From: Zhengitettix transpicula
Lineage: Eukaryota > Arthropoda > Insecta > Orthoptera > Tetrigidae
Length of the DNA: 64,000 bases
Assembly: GCA_037074705.1 (NCBI GenBank)
Contig: CM073593.1
Coordinates: 108,130,238 to 108,194,237 of the forward strand
Reading direction: 5' to 3'
Below are positions 55,841 through 64,000 of this stretch, in pieces. The translations under genes and the position numbers were made by a program. The notes beneath the pieces were generated by a model. The model was given only the letters and a program-made list of their open reading frames with translations. It was not told the DNA's origin and did not search any database. Position 1 is the stretch's first letter, and the number at the start of each line of letters is the position of its first letter.

Positions 55841-56423
55841 TCACCGTTAGATTCGCCTACAAATGAAGTAACAAATGTGAACCTATTTTTCGGATTAAGG
55901 AACAGTTAATTTTCCTCCCTACTTCCCTGCCTCCACGTTTTCTTTCTACGTCTGTATTTGCAACTTTCGTAGAAAGCTTGGATATTAAAATAATTCTCTT
56001 AGAAAAACATACACGATTATTTAAAATATCTTTGTTTTTCTAATATTAAACTTCCATCGGATCCATTTTTTAAAAAAATATCCTTCTAAAATTAGAAGAA
56101 AGTATTACGTCAATACGTGTAATAAATTTGATGATAGAACAGCCAACAACAGACAAGTGAAAAAAATTATTTTATGAACTAATTATTAATTGCTTTTCAA
56201 TTGTCGCTTATTGTCTCATCAAATTTATCTAAACAATACGTAAATCTTTATATATTTAAATTAGCCGATTAACATATAATTAATTAAGCATTTAATTTTT
56301 GTCTCTTAATAGGCCAGTCGTTTGTCTAATAAGCATTATTAAAAATTTAAACACGACTTTCATTAAATATAATTACTGGAAATTGGCAGGAAAATTTATT
56401 TACAATCATTAAAACTTACAATT
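55841..56423. other. AT-rich DNA, no gene seen
   Basis: AT-rich, with AAAATTAGAAGAAAGTATTACGTC (56089) loosely echoed near 56745. Confidence 0.5.
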
Positions 56424-56458
56424 AACGTTCCAACCCTTAGTTTACGGACCTTCTTCAG
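56424..56458 (-). ncRNA. Hammerhead-like motif, decayed 3' half
   Basis: Minus strand: CTGAAGA, A, GGTCC.., AGGGTT, then GGAACG. The CTGAAGA word is intact and GAAAC is changed to GGAAC. Confidence 0.35.
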
Positions 56459-57448
56459 ACGTGTATTATTAATGAAACAATAAAAATATGTTGGAAATTT
56501 AAATGAAAAATACTTAGACAACATCCATAAATTTTCAAGACAGCAAAAAAAATTTTTCTTCAAATTTACCAAATGCTTCAACTGTCTCTCTAATAATGTA
56601 CATCTGAATAGGCCCATATACAAAGGGATGAAACGTTACGTATTTTAGTTAAATATTTATAAATAAATTCTTACTTCTGACCAATTTTGATTAATCGTAA
56701 GGTCTTTTAATATTAAGCATAATGAATTTTAAAAGAAAAATCATTCTAAAAGAAGAAGAAGAAGAAAAGATTACGTCATAACGTGTAATAAATCTTATTT
56801 ACTAATTTTTTATTATTATTATTATTATTAGGTTAACAGGCTACATGAAAAATTTACTTGCCCCTGTTAAAGGAGGGCGGGGGTAGTTTACCAGCCAGGT
56901 CACGAATTCCACCCTCACACCCCCTCTACGTTTCTATCAAACGGGCTCCGTAAATATTAAAAATTCTACTTCCACCTGGAACAGAGCCAAGTAAATTGAT
57001 TTAATTGAATTAATATACGGTCTTGAGAAGGAAATAATTATGTCTGTATACATGACCAGTTTCAGACAAATATATTCATTAAATTGGAAAACGTTTTTTT
57101 CTATTTGTCTCTGAGTTTTCATCCTCACGAGAGTGATTTTAAACATTGTCTCGGAGGGTTTATTAATAATTTTATCCAATTTTAAAATTTATTAAATTTA
57201 GGACCTACGATCCTTAAACAATTTTATTTATATCATTTTGAAAATATCGAAACATGATAAAGGAATCGCCAATCAACTATTCCTCGTCATGTTACATTTT
57301 CTATTATGTCACAATTTCACAGCCAATAGGGTAGGTTTTATTTGTTGTGACGTGCCGACAGGTTCGCCAACACTACGACGAAAAACACGCCGTGACGCTT
57401 TTCACCACCTCGTATAAACTTTTTGGTTGTTGGAATTTGTCCATGCAT

Positions 57449-57449
<1 letters not shown>

Positions 57450-57485
<36 letters not shown>
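57450..57485 (+). repeat. (AG)n microsatellite
   Basis: About 18 AG repeats within the foldback spacer. Confidence 0.9.
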
Positions 57486-57488
<3 letters not shown>

Positions 57489-57749
57489 GTCATTTGTTCA
57501 CAAACATTGCTCTCACATTCCACCACACTTTAATATAGGGGGGGGGGCGCTTGTTAACGCCGACATCAAACAGCGTGTGAAAAGTATCGACACGCATCTG
57601 GTACGAAAAAGGAATGTAAAATATAGATCCAACAGGACAGAGAGCATTTAAATTGTTAGTTTGTTTATTACCATAAAAGTCGTGATTCTCAATTGCATAA
57701 TGTGGAGTATATTTTGTTTTAACCACAATCAATGAGAGTCAGGAATTTT

Positions 57750-58238
57750 ACAGATACAAAGGGGGTACCTTTGGGGATGCCTTTTCCTCTCCGTTTTTGA
57801 ACTAAGGTTCCAACAAGCCGAGGCACCTCGGCCTGTTCTGAGGTGTGTATGTTCCGGGGTCACAGACCTTGGGCATACGGTAAGAGTTGTCCGCTATTCC
57901 CTTTGGAATAGTCGACCAGCTGCCTCCTAAACTGGTCGAGGCACGGAGAAGAGAATGCTGCGTCCCCACAGCAAACTTCTCTCCCGCGATCGGAATGGCG
58001 TGGGACAAGTACCCAATGCCCGACCTACCCGATGCAGGTTTTTCTAAGGTTTTCCCTGCATTTATTTAGGCGAATGCCGGGTAGTATCCTTAAACTATAG
58101 CCCGGGGGCCCTAGTTAACCCTTGGCTACCTTCCTCCACCCTTCCTCATCCCCCCTTTCAAATCCCTTCCTATGCTATTAAAGGGGAGTTGCCATCATGC
58201 GGATTACCCTCATGTAGCCTGTTACCCTAAAAACAAAA
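57750..58238 (+). mobile_element. Family A copy A13, possible TSD
   Basis: Lies inside the foldback spacer, starting near ATACAAAGGGGGTACC and ending GCCTGTTACCCT plus an A-rich tail. Flanks AGTCAGGAATTTT (57737-57749) and AGTCATGACTTTT (58239-58251) match at 11 of 13 and may be a diverged TSD. The copy postdates the foldback spacer. Confidence 0.8.
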
Positions 58239-58281
58239 AGTCATGACTTTTATATCGAATTTTGTGTTATTCTGAAAGGAC

Positions 58282-58314
58282 CTGAAGAAGGTACAAAACA
58301 CGTACCGAAACGTT
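58282..58314 (+). ncRNA. Best single hammerhead-like motif
   Basis: CTGAAGA, spare A, perfect 5-bp stem GGTAC/GTACC with loop AAAACAC, then GAAACGTT. The expected cleavage triplet would be GTT. Flanks GGA and TCC give a partial stem I of 3 bp after one mismatch. An extra base after A9, as here, is known in the chrysanthemum chlorotic mottle viroid hammerhead. It lies at the inner edge of the foldback right arm. Confidence 0.55.
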
Positions 58315-58561
58315 TTCCAATTTAATGAATATATTTGTCTGAAACTGGTCAAGTAAACAGACATAATTATTTCTTTCTCAAGACCGTATATTTATTCAAT
58401 TAAATCAATTTACTTGGCTCTGTTCCAGGTGGAAGTAGAATTTTTAATATTAACGGAGCCCGTTTGATAGAAACGTAGAGGGGGTGTGAGGGTGGAATTC
58501 GTGACCTGGCTGGTAAACTACGCCCCCCGCCCTCCTTTAACAGGGGCAAGTAAATTTTTCA

Positions 58562-58957
58562 ATAGAGCCACAGGGCGGAATACGTCAAAGTGACGAGGAA
58601 CGGCTCGACGGGGGTGGAAAGGGGGCGGGGGTGAGTTCGGTCGTAAACCGTCGTCGAGCAACAGCTGCCACAACCAGTACGTAAATAAACTCCAGTTTCC
58701 TACGTTTAAAGGCCACTTGGGCTTCTACGTGCATTGCAATAACGATCACCTCCAATATAAAAATAAAAATAGCTCGCGAGGGATTGCAACCCCCCACCCC
58801 CCTTTTTCGCGTCAAGTCTCGGCGTATATATATATATATAAAGGTAAAGAGCTTGAATAAATGGGCCACGAGCCGTAAGGGAGATATTCACAACCAGCAG
58901 CAGCAGCAGCTGTCTCGTCTTCTTTGGTAACCTTAGCATTCTGGATTAGGAAAGTAG
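58562..58957. other. Mixed DNA upstream of a candidate exon
   Basis: GC-rich to about 58660, then a (TA)n run (58826-58842) and five CAG repeats (58898-58912). An acceptor-like GTAG lies at 58954-58957. Confidence 0.35.
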
Positions 58958-59137
58958 AAAAGACACGAGCAGAAGAGGATCGATGAAACCAAAAACACAT
59001 TCGAAGACCTTGAAATTAAAATCCTGGTCCAGTTTCTCGAAACCCTTCAAAAAACAAAAAATACTATGAAGAAAAGCAGCTCACCAGAGACCTCTGCTGA
59101 GGACATTGAACACCTTGACGCAAAATTATTTAAATAA
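58958..59137 (+). CDS. Candidate 3'-terminal coding exon
   Basis: 59 codons plus TAA follow directly after an acceptor-like GTAG. The frame would read KRHEQKRIDETKNTFEDLE and continue through a Glu/Lys/Leu-rich, helix-like stretch to a C-terminal SAEDIEHLDAKLFK. Charged, low-Pro composition with heptad-like spacing is more protein-like than chance frames nearby. There is no upstream ATG in frame, so it would need a spliced partner. I recognise no family. It may be a terminal exon, a decayed gene or chance. Confidence 0.25.
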   Translation, partial: KRHEQKRIDETKNTFEDLEIKILVQFLETLQKTKNTMKKSSSPETSAEDIEHLDAKLFK

Positions 59138-59682
59138 ACGAAAAAAAAATACACCTTTAAAACGTAATTCAGTAATTAAAATTTGGCGGATTAGAAACTA
59201 TTAAAAATCATTAACTGAAATTTACAATTAAAAATATTTTGATTCGTCAAATATAATCAAAAAACCTCTTACAAAATTATTCCTTTTACTTGAAATACTT
59301 GTGTTACTTAATTAATTATCATCAAATTAATGGTTTCTCTATCGGAAATCATTTATCACATTTTTTTGTTGCAGAAATTGTAATGAGAGGTTTCTAATAT
59401 TTATATATATGTCCAAATTACGTTTCAAACCATTATTTGAGACATTTTTATGACATTTTTGGAATTATTCCCAAAACTAAATTAAATTGTTTATTCATAT
59501 ATTTAATTATTACCTTAATAATTTTAAGTTTACTTCGAAATGCAACAGAACAACTTCAATAGTAGTTTTTAGACATTATGACAACATTCACGGTGTGAAA
59601 ATAAATTCCTGGTAGGTTAAAATTCCGAAAAACTCAGACCCAATAATTCCTAATATAATCATATATATATATATATATATAT
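59138..59682. other. AT-rich DNA ending in (AT)n
   Basis: Nothing supported except an (AT)n run at 59658-59682. Confidence 0.5.
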
Positions 59683-60460
59683 TGTAATGCCAATTAATTA
59701 GGCCATGAATTGTTTGGACATAAAATTTGAATTGTTTGATAAATCCATTATTGCGGCCTGATCGAACAAAGGAACAATGGAAAAGCGAGTTCAGCCGCTT
59801 TTGTTTGAAAAGTCAAAATGGCGTTTGCGCTCATGAACGTTGAGCAGTTTACGTCTATATCCAGCCAGGAAAGGAAGTCAGTTTTTTTTACGTCTACAGC
59901 CAGCTAGCATAGAATTGGTGAGGAAAGTTTTTCTGGTGAGCAGCAAAGAGCGGAATAGTAAAGTTGACAGTTTAAGTCTACAGCAAGGAGCTAAAGAAAA
60001 GTTAGTTCGCTACGAAAGAATAAACGGTCAAAATAAGTCTTCAAGGAGCTACGTGGCAGTTTACGTCCAAATCTACGAATCATAGGATTCCTGTAAGGCA
60101 TCAGATAGCTGACATTCAGGAGTATCATCCGAGTTCTGTGAGCCTATCAATTTTGACTTCAATAGTGTAAACTCTGTGAGTCGATATTTAGAGTCAGTGT
60201 ATAATCGTGCCATAGTGAACTTCCGAAACCAAAAAGAATGCTGGTACCAGCTGTACAGTGTGTAAGTAACAAAACCAAAACTAATGATTAATTGTAATCG
60301 CTAATTAGAGGATAAAGTCAGATTTCGTTTTCTTTTAATTGTCAATCAAAGTTAATTTCTTTACTTTTAATTTGTATCGACATATTGTTTAGGTAAAAAG
60401 TAAACTGTTTGTTAATAAAATTTTAAATCAATTTTTTTGTGTGTTCATTATCAAACCCAG
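59683..60460 (+). mobile_element. Possible solo LTR or LTR-like repeat G1
   Basis: Begins TGTAATGCCAAT after an AT run and ends ...CAAACCCA, the TG..CA pattern of LTRs, over about 777 bp. TGGAGACGCTGAGAG starts one base later, where a primer-binding site would lie, though I cannot match it to a tRNA. An AATAAA-like signal (60414-60420) precedes the end. No gag, pol or other retroelement frame follows. A related start (TGTAATGCCAAT..AGGCCAT) occurs at 61461. Confidence 0.3.
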
Positions 60461-61418
60461 TGGAGACGCTGAGAGAACCAGATCTCAAATTTGTGTTTGT
60501 AATTATCTTTTATTGCCACAAAATAAAATAAAAATATTTTGTTTGTTAATTTGTTTATTACTTCATTTAAATAAAGCCTTCCATTTGATTAATACAATAT
60601 ATATATATATATATATGAATGTATGTATGTATTACCACGCTCACACTCCCTAAATTTTTCTTTATTGTTGCAATATTCCATAAATATTTCCCCCCCCCCC
60701 CGTTCGTATAGAAAACACCCGATCTTCTATTTTTCATGGTTTCTTTCTGGAGATTTGTGAACAAAAGCAGGTTTTACTCGGAACAAGGTCAACAACATCA
60801 GCGCCGCCCAGCGTCTGGACGGCGCCTTTAGCATGTGGTTTCTACTCCCTTGAGGACTGGATACTTCCTCATCCAAACACGGCTTCTCAATTTGCTACCA
60901 AGTGTTCAAAGGATTAAATTAAAATGGAATTTTTGAAAAATTAAGTGTATTTACAGTAGCGAATAATTTTAATTTAATGTAATTAAATTTAAAACTGAAA
61001 AAAAAAATATTTCAAAGCAGGCCCAGTTGAAATACTGGGGGTCAATACTTGTGTTAGATGTAATAATCCTCAAATTTTTCTGTAACACGTGACATTTATT
61101 CTATTGTTTTAATTGTTTGTGTGTTCATTATTTAAATTCATGATTTTCCAAAGGACACATTTATTATTAACATATTTGGAAATATACAAATATTATAATT
61201 GCTCTAGATTGATTTGTTAATTACAATCAAAATTATTGTATAAGTCAGATCTTCACGGCTGATCAGGAACTCTCGCGGGATCGCGCTTATCCTCGTAATC
61301 AACATCTCAATTTATAACAATTATAATATTTATATTTTTTAATATTGTGTTAACAAATGTGATTTGAACTTTTAATTTTATATAATTAATACGTAAATAA
61401 AACAATAATATATCTTAC

Positions 61419-61460
<42 letters not shown>
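60461..61460. other. Intergenic DNA, no gene seen
   Basis: (AT)n at 60598-60618, a (TGTA)n stretch and a C run at 60690-60701. GTTTGTGTGTTCATTAT at 61114 echoes the G1 end. A short open stretch at 60781-60850 is not enough to call an exon. (AT)n at 61424-61457. Confidence 0.45.
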
Positions 61461-61685
61461 TGTAATGCCAATGAAACAGGCCATTAATTGTTTTAATATA
61501 ATGAAATTGTTAGCGGTACGAATGCGTAAAGGCAACAATGAAGGCGGGTTTTTCCTTTGTTCAACAATGGAGACCGCGCGCGGAGAAACCTCAGTATGCA
61601 CTTGGAGAACGCCAGTCTGCTGCGAGAAACGGAACAGTTCAGTTCACGTGGGGAACGTAAAAGTCTAATGATCTAAAAGTCTTTA
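61461..61685 (+). mobile_element. LTR-like repeat fragment G2
   Basis: Starts TGTAATGCCAATGAAACAGG after (AT)n, like G1, and shares GGCCAT, AATTGTTT and ACAATGGA text. It is cut by Family A copy A14. Confidence 0.35.
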
Positions 61686-62170
61686 TTTTTTAGGGCAACA
61701 GGCTACATGAGGGTAATCCACGTTGGGCAACTCCCCTTTAATAGCATAGGAAGGGATTTGAAAGGGGGGATGCGGAAGGGTAGAGGAAGGTAGCCAAGGG
61801 TTAACTAGCGGCCCCGGGCTATGGTTTAAGGATCCTACCCTGCATACGCCTAAAAGTAATGCAGGGAAAACCCTAGAAAAACCTGCATCAGGTAGGTCGG
61901 GCATTGGGTGCTTGTCCCACGCCCTTCCGATAGCGGGAGAGGAGTTTTCTGTGGGGACGCAGCATTCCCTTCTCCGTGTCTGACCAGTTTAGGAGGCAGC
62001 TGGTCGACTATTCCAATGGGAATACCGGACAACTCTTACCATATGCCCAAGGTCTGTGACCCCGGAACATACACCTCTCAAAAGAGGTACCTCGGCATGT
62101 GGGAACCTTAGTTCAAAAACGGAGAGAAGAAGGCATCCTCAAAGGTAGACCCTTTGTATCTCTCCTACAT
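61686..62170 (-). mobile_element. Family A copy A14, 5'-truncated
   Basis: T-rich tail at 61686-61691, body complete to CTTTGTATCTCTCCTACA, and no 5' hairpin. No clear TSD. It interrupts repeat G2. Confidence 0.8.
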
Positions 62171-62788
62171 CACGATCAGAAATACCAATAGCCAGCGTAA
62201 CTTCCAAAACAATCTTGCAAAATTTATTGTTAAAGATCATTTTTAAAATTATAACAGTCCAGCAGAATATTTCAAGAGACTATAACTCGGAGCGCCAAGA
62301 GTATGGTGGTCGTTGTAGTACCAGAAACTTATTACTTAACAATTTTAAAATTAAATTAATTCAACTGCCTTGGATATTTAAAAGATTCAAACACACAAAC
62401 ATGGAATCTGAAGTAAAATTTCAAATTTTCTAAAAGGATTAAGTCCAATCAAAATCAGAAAGATGAATTTAGTAGGAATCTTCAAGGTCAAAAAGAAAAT
62501 TTAAAGTTAAATCAAGAATGGATTCTAATTGAGTTACTTTCAATTAATAATCAACTGCATCAAGGCCGTTAAATTCTAGGTTCCTTAAATGTAAACATCA
62601 TTGGCTAAAATACCTAAGTATTCCCTTTATTCTACGGCAATTAAGGTTAGGCTGTCTTAAAGAAATAAGTTGGATTTTGATCTCGAATGTCTTCCGACTT
62701 CAATAACGTTTTAAATCCTCCTCTTACTCGTCCTATAATCGTATGAAAATTTAATAGTACTTATCACTTCACCAGGTGTTAATTTCAG
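62171..62788. other. AT-rich DNA, no gene seen
   Basis: AT-rich. Ends in a TTAATTTCAG acceptor-like sequence at 62779-62788. Confidence 0.45.
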
Positions 62789-62849
62789 CTGCCGAGTAGT
62801 GGAACGCAGGGGAAGTGCAGCACGTTGACCGCTGCGCTGAACAACGAGG
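62789..62849 (+). CDS. Candidate 61-bp internal exon
   Basis: A CpG-rich 61-bp segment lies between an acceptor (TTAATTTCAG, ending 62788) and a strong donor (AGG-GTGAGT, from 62850). Only one frame is open, reading LPSSGTQGKCSTLTAALNNE. The segment contrasts with its AT-rich upstream side. I do not recognise the peptide and found no neighbouring exon, so the case rests on splice signals, base composition and the single open frame. Confidence 0.25.
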
Positions 62850-63445
62850 GTGAGTGCGACGGGGAGGGGTGCAACACTGCTCGACCTTGGACCACGGCCA
62901 GCGTCTGTAGTGAACTGTTTTTGTATACCTTAAAATCGGGGTTTTTATATCGTATTTGAATGTTCGGAACGTTGTTGGTGCACTTAAGGTTACGTCGTAT
63001 ATTCTACGATATTTTTATGTTAATTAGGCTGTCTGAAATTTTTTGACTGACTTATAACACATTAAATAAATTAACCTTAACCTAATACTAACAATTAATT
63101 CAAACAAAAGTCTTCGGCTATTATTTACCTGAGGCTTAATATCTTAACCATATTAATTAGAAATCATTAAGAAGATTATGTTTTATCTCTTTTACAGTCG
63201 TTCTAATTGGAAAATTTTACATAAATTCGTTCTACTGTCGCATTACGATAAATAAAGTGATTATGTACTGCAATTAACGTTTTTACTTACATATATTCGC
63301 TAGAGAAACCAAAGTATTCCTCAGTGATGTGAGAAACAATGTCACTAATTGAGTAAAGTGATGTAATGTTTTCTTTTAATAAATAATTGTTAAATAAATT
63401 TAATAACACGAAATTATGCATACAATAAGCTATAAAAACTTGAGG
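62850..63445. other. Intergenic or intronic DNA
   Basis: AT-rich after 62900. No supported feature. Confidence 0.45.
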
Positions 63446-63479
63446 CTCATGAAGTCTGTAAATAAGCGATGAAACGTCG
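63446..63479 (+). ncRNA. Hammerhead-like motif, decayed
   Basis: CTCATGA, A, GTCTG..GCGAT, then GAAACGTCG. The first core word is damaged. The cleavage side and following GTTTAATTTTACATTATAAA resemble other copies. Confidence 0.3.
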
Positions 63480-64000
63480 TTTAATTTTACATTATAAATT
63501 ATTTCTTCTGACTGATGTTTATTTATTTAAAAAATGTTTTAATTAGGGACAGAAACAGCAAATTAAAACACAAAATTAATAGCGACATTTGAAGCATCAC
63601 TTAATTGCTTAATTAATTAGATAAATAAGTGAGAAATTAAGAGATTTTTTATTATTAGTGTCACTTAAATTTGTAATTAGTTACATAAAAAAAAAGTAGC
63701 CAAGGATCAGATTTGTGAGTTTCATCCTTTAGTTAGGCAATTAATTGATCAAAGAGGTTTAATTAATTTTAAACACAAACGATATTAATGACATGGAGTT
63801 TAAATTTCCAGAGTTATTCTTTTTCTTATTCAGGTATTATTATTTTTATTATTAATTGCACATTTTTCTCGTTTGTGTTGCTGCTTTATTATTCTGTCAC
63901 TCAAGTGTTTTTATAATATATACGGTTGTATATTTATTTCTTTATTATGTATTTCCTCATTCCTGTATTTTCACGATGATTTATTTTCTTATTTATCGTT
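63480..64000. other. AT-rich DNA, no gene seen
   Basis: Very AT-rich to the end of the window. No feature supported. Confidence 0.5.

Larger units (their letters stand above)
56846..58561. repeat. Large foldback element, 250-bp arms
   Basis: The left arm 56846-57096 is a near-perfect reverse complement of the right arm 58308-58561. Shared blocks include AAAAATTTACTTGCCCCTG, CACGAATTCCACCCTCACAC, AAACGGGCTCCGT, CCACCTGGAACAGAGCCAAG and AAATTGGAAAACGTTT. The spacer is about 1.2 kb and holds AT-rich DNA, (AG)n and Family A copy A13. A hammerhead-like motif abuts the inner side of the right arm. A fragment of Family A tail (GGTTAACAGGCTACATG, 56831-56846) abuts the outer side of the left arm. 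Confidence 0.85.

Noticed and set aside
60781..60920. Short open stretch after an AAAAGCAG acceptor-like site
   Set aside because: Two frames are partly open, no donor or partner exon is visible, and the peptide is not recognised.

Overview
This window looks like intergenic DNA from a large, AT-rich animal genome. An arthropod is my best guess, but the host is not proven. The support is indirect: many (AC)n, (AT)n and (GA)n microsatellites, tRNA-derived SINE fragments, A-tailed retroposons with target-site duplications, and many small hammerhead-ribozyme-like motifs of the kind known from animal Penelope-like elements. I found no convincing multi-exon gene, rRNA gene, intact tRNA gene or CRISPR array. 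Nearly all open reading frames are chance frames in GC-rich repeats. Three short stretches have some marks of real coding sequence and are listed at low confidence: 55580-55840, 58958-59137 and 62789-62849.

The main content is repeats. Family A is a GC-rich, A-tailed retroposon of about 530 bp. There are 14 copies plus two fragments on both strands, at least four with clear 10-11 bp target-site duplications, variable 5' truncation and a 5' hairpin. Family B (9330-11035 plus three fragments) has a fixed head, a tandem core of about 280-335 bp units and a microsatellite-bearing tail. Other repeats are a 15-bp minisatellite (27313-27663), a 42-bp satellite (32435-32765), a 111-134 bp tandem array built around the octamer TGACGTCA (34090-34690), an AT-rich duplicated block (23250-23808 and 25600-26329), and several 200-320 bp duplicated segments.

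The most interesting signal is some thirty short motifs of the form CTGANGA, one spare base, a 4-6 bp stem-loop, then GAAAC(GT). This matches the catalytic core of small hammerhead ribozymes with almost no stem III, a type known to be linked to Penelope-like retroelements and to act as dimers. Here they occur singly, as a six-unit head-to-tail array (44704-45036), as an eroded satellite with a period near 140 bp (31240-32290), and repeatedly in opposed pairs at the arms of foldback elements (for example 7726-8410, 20365-20605, 43925-44510, 46131-46292, 56846-58561). In one place a Family A copy has inserted directly at a hammerhead core, and its target-site duplication is the core itself (7839-8387).

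Layout: 1-7700 is AT-rich with scattered hammerhead fossils and one full A copy. 7.7-11 kb holds the nested A-in-foldback locus, a CpG-rich segment with CRE and octamer motifs, and the B elements. 12-22 kb holds SINE fragments, A copies in tandem and foldbacks. 23-28 kb is satellite-like. 29-36 kb holds A copies, the hammerhead satellite and the CRE array. 37-50 kb has more A copies and the densest group of hammerhead foldbacks. 51-64 kb has duplicated segments, A copies, a 1.7-kb foldback, a possible LTR and the candidate exons. Cleavage activity, expression and family names were not tested.
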